Origin: Bradyrhizobium sp. LMTR 3
GTDB lineage: Bacteria > Pseudomonadota > Alphaproteobacteria > Rhizobiales > Xanthobacteraceae
Assembly: GCF_001693485.1 (NCBI RefSeq)
Contig: NZ_MAXC01000033.1
Location: forward strand, 186,001-250,000
DNA: 64,000 nucleotides
Direction: 5' to 3'
The notes under the pieces were generated by a model that was given only the letters and a program-made list of their open reading frames with translations, was not told the DNA's origin and ran no database searches. Positions 7,691-15,709 of the stretch are shown one piece after another (the first letter of the stretch is position 1; each line of letters starts with the position of its first letter). A program made the position numbers and the translations under genes.

Positions 7691-8854
7691 TCACGTCTCA
7701 ACTGGCAGGTTCGGCGATCCCTTGCGCAGCAGGAACAGCGCCAGCAGCGCCGAGATGCTGAGTGCCGAGGATACGAGCAGCACTCGCGCGCCCATGACCT
7801 CGATCAATAGGCCGAACAGCAGGGGGGCCGCGGCCTGCGCCATCCGTGCCGGTGCGCCGATGATGCCGAGGCGATAGCCGTAATTCTCCGGGCCGAAAAC
7901 CGCGAGCGGCAGCGTGCCGCGTGCGATGGTCAGGATGCCATTGCCGGAGCCGTGGAACAGCGCGAACACGCTGGCCGCGCCGCCGCCGGCCAGGCCGAGG
8001 ATGGCGGCGCCGATCGGGTGGGTAGTGCAGGCAAGCCTGGTCGAGACCAGCGGATGGTAGCGGCTGAGAAAGCCCGCCTCGAAGATCCTCGCGGCCACCT
8101 GCGCCGGGCCGATCAGCGCGCCGGCGAACACCGCCTGCGCGGTGGTCGCGCCGGCCGCTTCCATGATGCGCGGCAGATGCGCCGCCATCGCGCCGGTGAC
8201 GGTCCAGGCCGCGGCGAACACGAAGGCGAGCACGATCATGGTGCGGTCGATCGGGATATGCGGCTTGACGGCTGCCGCCACCGCCGCCTTCGCCCCTTTC
8301 ACGGCCGGCAGCATCAGGAGGTTGAGCGGCAGGCCGATCAGAATGTGCGCCGCCGCCCAGGCAAAGCAGGTGTTGCGCCATCCGATGGTTTCCAGCCCCC
8401 ACGCCGACAACGGCCATCCCACGGTCGAGGCAAAGCCGGCCAGCAGCGTGATGCCGGTGATCGAGCGGCGCGCGGCATCGCCGTAGATGCGGCCGAGTGC
8501 GGCGAAGGCGGCGTCATAGAGGCCGGCACCCATGCCGACGCCGAGCAGCAGCCAGGCGATGACGAGCATGGGGATGGATGAAGTGAAGCCGAGCAGCGCC
8601 AGCCCTGCCGCCAGGACCAGGTTGGACAGCGACAGCACCGACCGGCCGCCGACCAGGTCGATCTGCCGTCCGACACGCGGGCCGATCAGGGCCGAAATCA
8701 CCAGCGAGGCGGAGAAAGCGGTAAATATCCAGGTCGAGGATATGCCGAGATCGCGCGCAATGGGGTCAGCGAGGATCGCCGGCAGATAGTAGCTCGAAGC
8801 CCAGGCCAGGGTCTGTGTCGTGCCGAGGGCGAGAATGATGGGAAGCTGGTTCAC
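7691..8854 (-). CDS. MFS transporter of the arsenic island
   Basis: A 387-residue MFS permease that starts at GTG (8854), where GTGA overlaps the stop of the preceding 63-residue ORF. It opens NQLPIILALGTTQTLAWASS and has about twelve helices, with the MFS loop motif RVGRQIDLVGGRSV. It is the last gene of an arsR-flavoprotein-orf-MFS unit. That context suggests efflux of an arsenic or antimony compound or of a product of the flavoprotein. Agrobacterium ArsK is a precedent for an MFS arsenite exporter, but orthology to it cannot be judged here. Confidence 0.82.
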   Translation of the reverse strand: MNQLPIILALGTTQTLAWASSYYLPAILADPIARDLGISSTWIFTAFSASLVISALIGPRVGRQIDLVGGRSVLSLSNLVLAAGLALLGFTSSIPMLVIAWLLLGVGMGAGLYDAAFAALGRIYGDAARRSITGITLLAGFASTVGWPLSAWGLETIGWRNTCFAWAAAHILIGLPLNLLMLPAVKGAKAAVAAAVKPHIPIDRTMIVLAFVFAAAWTVTGAMAAHLPRIMEAAGATTAQAVFAGALIGPAQVAARIFEAGFLSRYHPLVSTRLACTTHPIGAAILGLAGGGAASVFALFHGSGNGILTIARGTLPLAVFGPENYGYRLGIIGAPARMAQAAAPLLFGLLIEVMGARVLLVSSALSISALLALFLLRKGSPNLPVET

Positions 8855-9042
8855 TGGACCGTTTCTCTTCTTGACCACAGCAGCGCCAGCGGCCCGAGCA
8901 GGGTGCCCGCTGCCAGCACCGCGAACGCCGCCATCCGTGCCGAGGCATCTTGCGGCCCGCCGGTTACATCCAGCGCGACGCCGAGCTGCCCTACGCACAT
9001 CGTAACGATGACGGATCGGCCTTCCAGCGAAATTCTATTCAC
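8851..9042 (-). CDS. 63-residue membrane ORF between flavoprotein and MFS genes
   Basis: A small protein with one hydrophobic segment near residues 36-56 (MAAFAVLAAGTLLGPLALLW) followed by basic residues. It begins three bases after the flavoprotein stop and overlaps the MFS start by four bases (GTGA), so it is well integrated into the unit. Its second half looks like the last transmembrane helix and tail of an MFS permease. It may be a remnant of a second transporter retained as a coupling ORF, or a genuine small membrane subunit. Function unknown. Confidence 0.5.
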   Translation of the reverse strand: MNRISLEGRSVIVTMCVGQLGVALDVTGGPQDASARMAAFAVLAAGTLLGPLALLWSRRETVQ

Positions 9043-9045
9043 TCC

Positions 9046-10416
9046 TCATGCCGAGGACGCGCAACCGCATCCCGATTTGCCTTGTTGCTTTGCTTTTTCA
9101 TCCGCGACGCAACATGCGTCAACATCCGATATTGCGGGGCCGCCACAGCAATTGCCGGCATCTGGCGCGAGCGAGCGGCTGCAGACGCCGGTCTCGGGCA
9201 GCACCAGTTCGACCCGCTCTGCGGCAGCTCGGTCGCCGGCGATGTCGGCCGCTATCGAGCGCACCTGTTCGTACCCGGTGAGCATCAGGAAGGTCGGCGC
9301 GCGGCCGTAAGCTTTCATGCCGGCGAAATAGAAGCCCGGCTCGTCCTGCGCCAGTTCGCGGGCGCCGTGCGGCCGCACCGTGCCGCAGCTATGCTCGTTC
9401 GGATCGATCAGCGGCGCCAGCGCAATCGGACATTCGATCGCAGGATCGAGCCGGATGCGCAACTCGCGCACGAAATCGAGATCGGGGCGGAAACCCGTCG
9501 CGACGATCAGTTCATCGACCACGGCCTGCCGGGCGCTGCAGCCGGACAGGGCACCGACGACGAGGCGCGGACCGTCGGCCACGAGGTGCGAAACGCGAAA
9601 TTCGCTTTCGACCTTGATGCGGCCTGCCGTCACCAACGCGGCAAAGGCCGCGCCCAATTCACCGCGAGCCACCAGCTTGTCGTTCGCGCCGCCACCGAAA
9701 GCCTTGGCCGGATCGCTGCCGCGCAGCAGCCAGATCGGCCGGGTGCCCGGCGCCTGGTCCGCAAGCTTCGCCAGATCGATCAGCGTGCCGATCGCCGAAT
9801 GCCCCGCGCCCAGCACCGCGATGGTCTTGCCGGCGTAGCGCGCGCGCTCCTTGCCCAGGACGTCGGGCATCCCATAGGCAATCTTGTCGGAGGTATCAGC
9901 CTCGCCGATGGCGGAAAGGCCGTTGGCGCCTGCAGGGTTCGGCGAATGCCAGGTGCCGGAAGAGTCGATGATCGCGTCGGCCTTGACGACTTTCGGACCT
10001 TGTCCGTTCTGGTAGCGAATTTCGAACGGCGCCTTTTCGCGGCCCTTGGTCTTCATCTTGTCGAAGCCGGCCCGGCTGATCGCGGTGACGCGGCTCGAGG
10101 TGCGGATGTGGGGCTCGAGCGCCGAGTGGGCCGCAAGCGGTTCGAGATAATGCTCGACCATTTCCGCGCCGGTCGGATACTGATCCGGTTCGGGAGAATT
10201 CCATCCCGTTGTCGCCAGCAGCCGCGTCGCCGCCTTGTCGACATTGTATTCCCAGGGTGAGAACAGTTGCACGTGGCCCCACTGCCGCATGGCGTGGCCG
10301 ACCTTGCCGCCGGCTTCCAGCACGATCGGCTGCAGCCCGCGCTCCAGCACATGGGCCGCGGCGGCAAGGCCGACCGGCCCGGCTCCGATGATCGCGACAG
10401 TCCGGGTTTCACTCAT
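9046..10416 (-). CDS. FAD/NAD(P)-dependent oxidoreductase with cysteine-rich tail, arsenic-linked
   Basis: A 456-residue flavoprotein with an N-terminal Rossmann motif (VAIIGAGPVGLAAAAHVLER) and a second nucleotide-binding motif (TIAVLGAGHSAIGTLIDLA), as in flavin monooxygenases and ArsO-type proteins. The last 45 residues are unusual: CCGGP, then DACC, then SGCGC, seven cysteines in about 30 residues. Such a tail could bind trivalent arsenic or another thiophilic metal. It follows arsR and has an ArsR-like operator just upstream (10428-10452). The reaction is unknown; oxidation or sequestration of an arsenical is an inference. The ATG at 10416 has GGGAG upstream. Confidence 0.8.
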   Translation of the reverse strand: MSETRTVAIIGAGPVGLAAAAHVLERGLQPIVLEAGGKVGHAMRQWGHVQLFSPWEYNVDKAATRLLATTGWNSPEPDQYPTGAEMVEHYLEPLAAHSALEPHIRTSSRVTAISRAGFDKMKTKGREKAPFEIRYQNGQGPKVVKADAIIDSSGTWHSPNPAGANGLSAIGEADTSDKIAYGMPDVLGKERARYAGKTIAVLGAGHSAIGTLIDLAKLADQAPGTRPIWLLRGSDPAKAFGGGANDKLVARGELGAAFAALVTAGRIKVESEFRVSHLVADGPRLVVGALSGCSARQAVVDELIVATGFRPDLDFVRELRIRLDPAIECPIALAPLIDPNEHSCGTVRPHGARELAQDEPGFYFAGMKAYGRAPTFLMLTGYEQVRSIAADIAGDRAAAERVELVLPETGVCSRSLAPDAGNCCGGPAISDVDACCVADEKAKQQGKSGCGCASSA

Positions 10417-10427
10417 GGCATTCTCCC

Positions 10428-10452
10428 ATAAAACTAGAAATATCGAAATACA
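10428..10452. promoter_or_regulatory. ArsR-like operator in front of the flavoprotein gene
   Basis: AGAAATATCGAAATA lies between arsR and the flavoprotein. The core TATCGAAATA recurs in the arsR promoter (10864-10873), and a related TATATCGATAA lies before the divergent arsR (10917-10927). It suggests the flavoprotein gene has its own regulated promoter. Confidence 0.45.
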
Positions 10453-10472
10453 GGTCGAAAAAGCGCAACGCA

Positions 10473-10814
10473 CTAAGCCGCGGTCTTGGCATTGGTCTCG
10501 GCATTGATCTTGGCGTCGGCGGATTCGGCGCTTTCCGTGCAGCATTCGGCGACCAAGAAACCCACCAGCTCCCGCATCACCTCGTAGTTGGCGTGGCAGA
10601 TCAGCGTGGTCGCATCGCGCACCTGGGTGACGAGGCCGGCCACCACCAGCGCCTTGATATGGTGGGAGAGGGTCGAGGGCGCGATTTTCAGCTTCTCCTG
10701 CAGGCGGCCGACGGCAAGTCCGGCGCCGCCGGCGCGGATCAGCGCACGATAGATCTTGAGCCGGGTCGGATTGCCCAGCGCTTCCAGATGGGCGGCGGCG
10801 TCATTGAGTTTCAT
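10473..10814 (-). CDS. arsR: ArsR/SmtB family repressor (first of two)
   Basis: A 113-residue winged-helix protein with the ArsR recognition region (LKIAPSTLSHHIKALVVAGL) and a start typical of the family (ALGNPTRLKIYRAL). Metal-sensing cysteines are likely Cys91-Cys92 in AECCTE near the C-terminus, perhaps with Cys73. This cysteine placement differs from the second ArsR nearby. It heads the flavoprotein-MFS arm and diverges from the other arsR, with two operator-like sequences in the shared region. Confidence 0.88.
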   Translation of the reverse strand: MKLNDAAAHLEALGNPTRLKIYRALIRAGGAGLAVGRLQEKLKIAPSTLSHHIKALVVAGLVTQVRDATTLICHANYEVMRELVGFLVAECCTESAESADAKINAETNAKTAA

Positions 10815-10938
10815 GACTGCACGATCACACGGATATCACGGCCGGTCAACGGTATTTCCAGAATTATCGAAATAGCGAGCGGCCGAAGTGGCAACAGTAA
10901 AAGTTGACACGCCCCGATATATCGATAAGTCTGGATAT
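10815..10938. promoter_or_regulatory. Divergent promoter region between the two arsR genes
   Basis: The region holds ATTATCGAAATA (10862-10873) on the side of the first arsR, and GATATATCGATAAG plus GGATATATGG (10916-10942) on the side of the second. TTGACA at 10904 may be the -35 box for the rightward genes. If so, transcription would start close to the ATG at 10939 and the message could be nearly leaderless. These are pattern matches only. Confidence 0.45.
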
Positions 10939-11301
10939 ATGGAATCCGAACAAGCCATTCTGGCGCTGGCGGCGCTGGCGCAATCGACCCGGCTCGACGT
11001 GTTTCGGCTATTGGCGAAACACGAGCCGGAGGGATTGCCTGCAGGTGACATCGCCAAGGCGCTCGCCGTACCGCAAAACACCATGTCCTCGCATCTGGCG
11101 ATCTTGTCGCGTGCGGGGCTGGTGACAGCGCGCCGCTTCAGCCGCTCGATTGTCTACCGCGCCGATCTGAAGGCCTTTCAGTCCGTCGTGCTGTTCATGC
11201 TCAGGGATTGTTGCGACGGGCGGCCCGAAATCTGCGGTCCATTGATCGAAGACCTCACGCCTTGCTGCAACCCGAAGCCGAGGACGAAAGCGCATGTCTG
11301 A
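10939..11301 (+). CDS. arsR: ArsR family repressor (second of two)
   Basis: A 120-residue winged-helix repressor (QSTRLDVFRLLAKHEPEG; recognition helix near PQNTMSSHLAILSRAGL). The C-terminal part carries Cys91-Cys92 and Cys99 in RDCCDGRPEICG, and a further pair at 109-110 (TPCCNP). Adjacent cysteines plus a third a few residues on are known in arsenite-sensing ArsR proteins. I place the start at 10939; an in-frame GTG at 10888 would put the operator inside the gene. It overlaps the next gene by eight bases and leads the arsC-aqpS-arsC operon. Confidence 0.87.
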   Translation: MESEQAILALAALAQSTRLDVFRLLAKHEPEGLPAGDIAKALAVPQNTMSSHLAILSRAGLVTARRFSRSIVYRADLKAFQSVVLFMLRDCCDGRPEICGPLIEDLTPCCNPKPRTKAHV

Positions 11302-11821
11302 ACGCATCTACAATGTACTCTTCCTGTGCACCGGAAACACTGCCCGTTCGATCCTGGCGGAATCGATCCTGCGCAAGGACGGCCGCCGCAATTTTCGCGC
11401 CTACTCCGCCGGCAGCCAGCCGAAGGGGACAGTCAATCCGTTTGCGATCAAGGTTCTCAACCGCCTCGATTACCCCACCGACGAATTGCGTTCGAAGAGC
11501 TGGGCAGAGTTCGCGCGCGCCGATGCTCCCGTGATGGATTTCGTCTTTACGGTCTGCGACAACGCCGCCGGCGAATCCTGCCCGATCTGGCCGGGACAGC
11601 CGATGACGGCACATTGGGGCATCGAGGACCCCGCCGCCGTCGAGGGCACCGATATCGAGAAGGAAGCCGCATTCGTCGAGGCTTTCCGCTATCTCAAGAA
11701 TCGAATTGGCGCTTTTGCGAGCTTGCCGCTCGCAAGCATCGACAAGTTGTCGCTCGGGACCAAGCTGCGCGACATCGGCCGCAGCGACGGCGCGACCTCG
11801 GGCCATGAGAAGGCGAGCTGA
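11294..11821 (+). CDS. arsC: Arsenate reductase, thioredoxin/LMW-phosphatase type
   Basis: A 175-residue arsenate reductase of the low-molecular-weight phosphatase family. The phosphate loop is FLCTGNTARS (Cys12), and the resolving cysteines are probably those in VCDNAAGESCPIWPG. It reduces arsenate to arsenite using the thioredoxin system. It overlaps arsR at its start and aqpS by one base at its end (TGATG). The C-terminal tail (residues about 150-175) is polar and probably dispensable. Confidence 0.92.
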   Translation: MSERIYNVLFLCTGNTARSILAESILRKDGRRNFRAYSAGSQPKGTVNPFAIKVLNRLDYPTDELRSKSWAEFARADAPVMDFVFTVCDNAAGESCPIWPGQPMTAHWGIEDPAAVEGTDIEKEAAFVEAFRYLKNRIGAFASLPLASIDKLSLGTKLRDIGRSDGATSGHEKAS

Positions 11822-12519
11822 TGTCTGACTTCGATCTGCCACGCCGGCTCGCCGCCGAAGCGCTCGGGACCGCATTGTTGGTCGCGACCGTAGTCGGCTC
11901 CGGGATCATGGCCGAGACCTTGACCAAGGACGGCGCGCTGGCGCTGCTCGGCAACACGCTGCCGACCGGTGCCATCCTGGTCGTCCTCATCACCATTCTC
12001 GGTCCCATTTCCGGGGCCCATTTCAATCCGGCGGTATCGCTGGTCTTTGCGATCAGGCGCGAGCTGACGCCGCGCGAGGCGCTGCTCTACATCGCTGCGC
12101 AAATCGCGGGCGGGATTGCCGGAACCATGCTGGCGCATGCGATGTTCGCGCTGCCGCTGCTCGATGCCTCGCTGAAAATGCGAACCGGCGGCGCGCAATG
12201 GCTGGCCGAAGCCGTCGCCGCCTTCGGCCTGGTTGCGACCATTCTGGCCGGTATCCGGTTCAACCGCGCCGCGGTGCCGTGGCTGGTCGGCCTCTACATC
12301 ACGGCGGCTTACTGGTTCACGGCGTCGACGTCGTTCGCCAATCCCGCCGTTGCCATTGCGCGCTCGCTGACCAATACGTTTTCGGGCATTCGCCCCACAG
12401 ATCTTCCGGGCTTCATCGCGGCGGAAACCTGCGGCGCCATCATCGCGTTGATCTTCATGGGCTGGCTGCTCTGTGAAAGCGACAAGGCGCGCGCAGTGTT
12501 GAAGGAGGCGCAACCATGA
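11821..12519 (+). CDS. aqpS: Aquaglyceroporin AqpS, arsenite channel
   Basis: A 232-residue MIP-family channel with six helices and two NPA boxes: HFNPAVSLVF in the first half and ANPAVAIARS in the second. In Sinorhizobium an aquaglyceroporin in the ars operon lets arsenite made by ArsC leave the cell down its gradient, replacing an active pump. The position between two arsC genes supports the same role here. It is bounded by one-base and four-base overlaps with its neighbours. Confidence 0.92.
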   Translation: MSDFDLPRRLAAEALGTALLVATVVGSGIMAETLTKDGALALLGNTLPTGAILVVLITILGPISGAHFNPAVSLVFAIRRELTPREALLYIAAQIAGGIAGTMLAHAMFALPLLDASLKMRTGGAQWLAEAVAAFGLVATILAGIRFNRAAVPWLVGLYITAAYWFTASTSFANPAVAIARSLTNTFSGIRPTDLPGFIAAETCGAIIALIFMGWLLCESDKARAVLKEAQP

Positions 12520-12923
12520 GCGTCACGATCTATCACAACCCCGCCTGCGGCACCTCGCGCAACACGCTGGCGATGATCCGGCAGAGCGGCGAAGAGCCCG
12601 AGGTGATCGAGTACCTAAAGACGCCGCCGAGCCGCGCCCGGCTGGTCGAACTGATTGCCGCGCTCGGAATTTCGCCGCGCGAGCTGCTTCGCGAAAAAGG
12701 CACGCCCTATGCCGAGCTTGGCCTGGCCGACCCGAAATGGAGCGACGACGAGCTGATCGATCTCATGCTGAAACATCCGATCCTGATCAACCGGCCGATC
12801 GTGGCGACGCCAAAGGGCGTCCGCTTGTGCCGGCCCTCGGAGCTGGTGCTCGATCTCCTCGATAACCCGGTCGAATCCTTCGTCAAGGAAGACGGCGAGG
12901 CGGTGACGTGCGCGAAGCGTTAG
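12516..12923 (+). CDS. arsC: Arsenate reductase, glutaredoxin type
   Basis: A 135-residue protein of the ArsC/Spx fold. The active site is YHNPACGTSRNTL with Cys11, and the arginine-bearing segment ILINRPIVATPKGVRLCRP is present. It reduces arsenate with glutathione and glutaredoxin. It starts at an ATGA overlapping the aqpS stop. Having both arsenate reductase families in one operon is redundant in reaction but draws on two electron sources. Confidence 0.92.
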   Translation: MSVTIYHNPACGTSRNTLAMIRQSGEEPEVIEYLKTPPSRARLVELIAALGISPRELLREKGTPYAELGLADPKWSDDELIDLMLKHPILINRPIVATPKGVRLCRPSELVLDLLDNPVESFVKEDGEAVTCAKR

Positions 12924-12931
12924 AGTTGTTC

Positions 12932-13020
12932 GTGTCCCGGACGCGGTGCAGTGTGTAACGCTGCTCCGCAGACCCGGGACGCAAGCCGCAGAGTGTGGAC
13001 CCCGGATCAGCAGCGCACCA
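12932..13020. repeat. Intergenic repeat (GTGTCCCGGACGCGG family)
   Basis: The block reads GTGTCCCGGACGCGGTGCAG, then CTCCGCAGACCCGGGAC and GGACCCCGG. A related block with the same elements in the opposite order lies at 17043-17166. It is a dispersed bradyrhizobial-type palindrome downstream of the ars operon. Confidence 0.6.
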
Positions 13021-13138
13021 CGCCGCATGCCATAGCGCGTCGAAGACGCGCGTAAACGCGCTTATGGCGCTGCGCAGCATCCGGGGAACGCGGGCTGCCA
13101 GCCTTTCGCTCGCCCCGATTGCACGGCATAATAGCCGC

Positions 13139-14398
13139 ATGGAGCTCACCCCCCGTCTGCGCCTGATGAACTGGCTGGTCGGCCAGGGCCTCACCGGCCT
13201 GCCTCAGAACGACCTGATCCGCGGTTTCTGCGAACGCTGCTGTGCCGAGGGGCTTGGCATCTCGCGCGGCATGGTCTTCATCGACACGCTGCACCCGATT
13301 TTCGAAGGCCGCGGCTTTCGCTGGAACGACGCCGAGACCAACGAAAGCGACGCGTTCGAATATGGCTCGACCAACGAGGGCGAAGCCGCGGAGGCATGGC
13401 GGAGTTCGATCTTCTACTACATGCTCCAAAACGGCCATGAAGAGCTGCCGCTCGACCTCGCCAATCGCACCTCCTACAACTTCAAATTCATGGGCGAGCT
13501 CGCCGAGAAAGGCCACAAGCATCTGGTCGCCTATGTGCACCAGTTCGGCGAGGCCGGCACCATGGGACAGATGGACTGCGTCTATTCCTATTGGGTGACA
13601 CGGCGCGACGAGGGCTTTGGCGCGCAGGGGCTCGCCGCGCTCCGCGAGCTCGTGCCGACGCTGGGGCTGGCGATCAAATCCGCGGCTCAGGCTGACATCA
13701 CCAAGACGCTGGGCCGGGTCTATCTCGGTCGCGACACCGCCGAGCAGGTGCTGCGCGGCCGCATCACGCGCGGCGTCACCGAGCGGATCAACACGGTGCT
13801 GTGGTTCTCCGATCTGCGCGGCTCGACGGCGATCAGCGAGAGCATCGATCCCGGCGAGATCATCCCGTTCCTCAACGATTATGCGCAGGCCTCGATCGAC
13901 GCCATTCATGATGCCGGCGGCGAGGTGCTGAAGCTGATCGGCGATGGCGTGCTGGCGATGTTCACCCATGAGAACATGGCGAAGGCAAACCGCGCCGCGC
14001 TGCGCGCCGAATATCGCTTCCGCCGCAACATGAGGACGCTGAACGCCCGCCGCACCGCCGAGAGCCGGCCGGTCACATCGGCCCATGTCGGCCTGCATGT
14101 CGGCGAGGTCTTTTACGGGAATATCGGCAGCGACGACCGGCTCGACTTCACGGTGGTGGGACCCGCCGTCAACGAGGTCAGCCGCATCGCCTCGATGTGC
14201 CGCTCGGTCGACCGCGAATTGCTGATGTCCTCGGCGTTCCGCGGAGGTCTCGATGCGGCAGGGCGAAACTACCTGGTGTCGACCGGCCGCTACGCACTGC
14301 GCGGCATCGGCCGCGCGCAGGATCTCTACACGCTCGATCCAGATATTGCCGCGGACGAGGTGGTGGCCGGGAAGTACGAGCGGTATCTGGCCTCCTGA
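13139..14398 (+). CDS. Class III adenylate/guanylate cyclase with unnamed N-terminal domain
   Basis: A 419-residue cytosolic protein. The C-terminal half (about residues 215-370) is a class III nucleotide cyclase catalytic domain: VLWFSDLRGSTAISES holds the first metal-binding Asp, and KLIGDGVLAMF the second. The N-terminal 200 residues (FCERCCAEGLGISRGMVFID) resemble the region often found before such domains in rhizobial cyclases and may sense a signal. It probably makes cAMP. Rhizobia carry many of these enzymes. No obvious partner is adjacent. The start follows a repeat; an upstream in-frame ATG at 12995 lies inside that repeat. Confidence 0.85.
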   Translation: MELTPRLRLMNWLVGQGLTGLPQNDLIRGFCERCCAEGLGISRGMVFIDTLHPIFEGRGFRWNDAETNESDAFEYGSTNEGEAAEAWRSSIFYYMLQNGHEELPLDLANRTSYNFKFMGELAEKGHKHLVAYVHQFGEAGTMGQMDCVYSYWVTRRDEGFGAQGLAALRELVPTLGLAIKSAAQADITKTLGRVYLGRDTAEQVLRGRITRGVTERINTVLWFSDLRGSTAISESIDPGEIIPFLNDYAQASIDAIHDAGGEVLKLIGDGVLAMFTHENMAKANRAALRAEYRFRRNMRTLNARRTAESRPVTSAHVGLHVGEVFYGNIGSDDRLDFTVVGPAVNEVSRIASMCRSVDRELLMSSAFRGGLDAAGRNYLVSTGRYALRGIGRAQDLYTLDPDIAADEVVAGKYERYLAS

Positions 14399-14478
14399 GA
14401 CGGCCCGCAAACCAAAGCGTGAATGGCAAATGCCATCCAGCTCCTTGAACAATGCCCTGCGCTTCACAAATCCCGGAC

Positions 14479-15702
14479 ATGAAGACGGTATTGATCTCGG
14501 GTGCAGGAATCGCCGGACCGACGCTGGCGTTTTGGCTGCGAGCGGCCGGATTACAGCCCACGCTGGTCGAGCGCGCGCCTGAGCTGCGCAGCGGCGGCTA
14601 TGTTATCGACTTCTGGGGGCTTGGATACGACATTGCCGAGCGCATGGGGCTGATAAGGGAGATCAACCGCGCCGGCTACCATGTGCAGGAGCTGCGGATT
14701 GTCGACGACAGGGGGCAACGCGTAACCGGATTTGGAACCAAGGTGTTCTCCGAGTTGACGGGCGATCGTTACGTGACGCTTCGGCGTAGCGATCTCTCGC
14801 GACTGCTGTTCGAGAAGATCAGGGGGACCACGGAAGTCATCTTTGACAGCGAGATCGTCAACCTCGAGCAGCAGCCAGACGGCGCGCAGGTGCGATTGAA
14901 GCATGCGGGCGAACGACGGTTCGATCTGGTGATCGGCGCCGATGGCCTGCATTCGGGCGTTCGCGGGCTGGCATTCGGGCCGCAGCATCAGTTCGAGAAA
15001 CATCTCGGCTATGTCGTCGCGGCGTTCGAGGTCCACGGCTATCGTCCTCGCGACGAGGACGTATATCTGATGTACGGAAGGCCCGGGCGCATGCTGGGCC
15101 GCTTCACATTGCACGATGATCGAATGCTGTTCCTTTTCGTTTTCGCCGCGAAAGGCGGTTCACTGCCGAGCACGCTGGACCTGCAGAAGGCCATGCTGCG
15201 CAAGACCTATCGCGAAGGGAAGTGGGAATGTCCGCAGGTTCTGCAGCGGCTGGAGGAAACGGACGAGCTCTATTTCGATCGCGTCAGCCAAATCCGGATG
15301 GAGAGTTGGTCGCGAGGTCGCGTTGCGCTCGCCGGCGACGCCGCGTTTTGCGTGTCGCTGTTGGCCGGACAGGGCTCGGCGCTTGCCATGATTTCAGCCT
15401 ACGTGCTGGCCGGCGAACTGGCCAGCGCCGACGGACGTCACGAAGAAGCCTTCAGCAACTACGAAGCGCGGTTGCGGAATTACATCCACGGCAAGCAGCA
15501 GGGCGCCGAGCGCTTCGCTTCGGCTTTTGCACCGAGAACCGCGGCAGGCCTGTGGTTTCGCAATCAGGTGATAAGGGCGTTTGCCATCCCCGGCCTAGCC
15601 CGGCTTGTGGCCGGCAGGGACATTGTCGACACCCTGCAACTTCCCGATTACCGGTGGCCGCTGTTGCAGGAGCTTCCGTCGGGCGCGCGGGCGTTGGCGT
15701 GA
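14479..15702 (+). CDS. FAD-dependent monooxygenase (aromatic hydroxylase family)
   Basis: A 407-residue flavoprotein with the GxGxxG dinucleotide motif at the start (VLISGAGIAGPTLAFWLRAA), the DG motif (DLVIGADGLHSGVRGLAF) and the second FAD motif (GRVALAGDAAFCVSLLAGQG). This layout is typical of p-hydroxybenzoate hydroxylase and TetX-like monooxygenases. Substrate unknown. The start at 14479 is chosen because the Rossmann motif follows at once. It converges on the Bcr/CflA gene, with seven bases between the stops. Confidence 0.85.
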   Translation: MKTVLISGAGIAGPTLAFWLRAAGLQPTLVERAPELRSGGYVIDFWGLGYDIAERMGLIREINRAGYHVQELRIVDDRGQRVTGFGTKVFSELTGDRYVTLRRSDLSRLLFEKIRGTTEVIFDSEIVNLEQQPDGAQVRLKHAGERRFDLVIGADGLHSGVRGLAFGPQHQFEKHLGYVVAAFEVHGYRPRDEDVYLMYGRPGRMLGRFTLHDDRMLFLFVFAAKGGSLPSTLDLQKAMLRKTYREGKWECPQVLQRLEETDELYFDRVSQIRMESWSRGRVALAGDAAFCVSLLAGQGSALAMISAYVLAGELASADGRHEEAFSNYEARLRNYIHGKQQGAERFASAFAPRTAAGLWFRNQVIRAFAIPGLARLVAGRDIVDTLQLPDYRWPLLQELPSGARALA

Positions 15703-15709
15703 AATCGCT

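Noticed and set aside
13007-14467. Minus-strand frame covering the cyclase gene
   Set aside because: The plus-strand cyclase motifs are clear, and the reverse frame has no recognisable domain.
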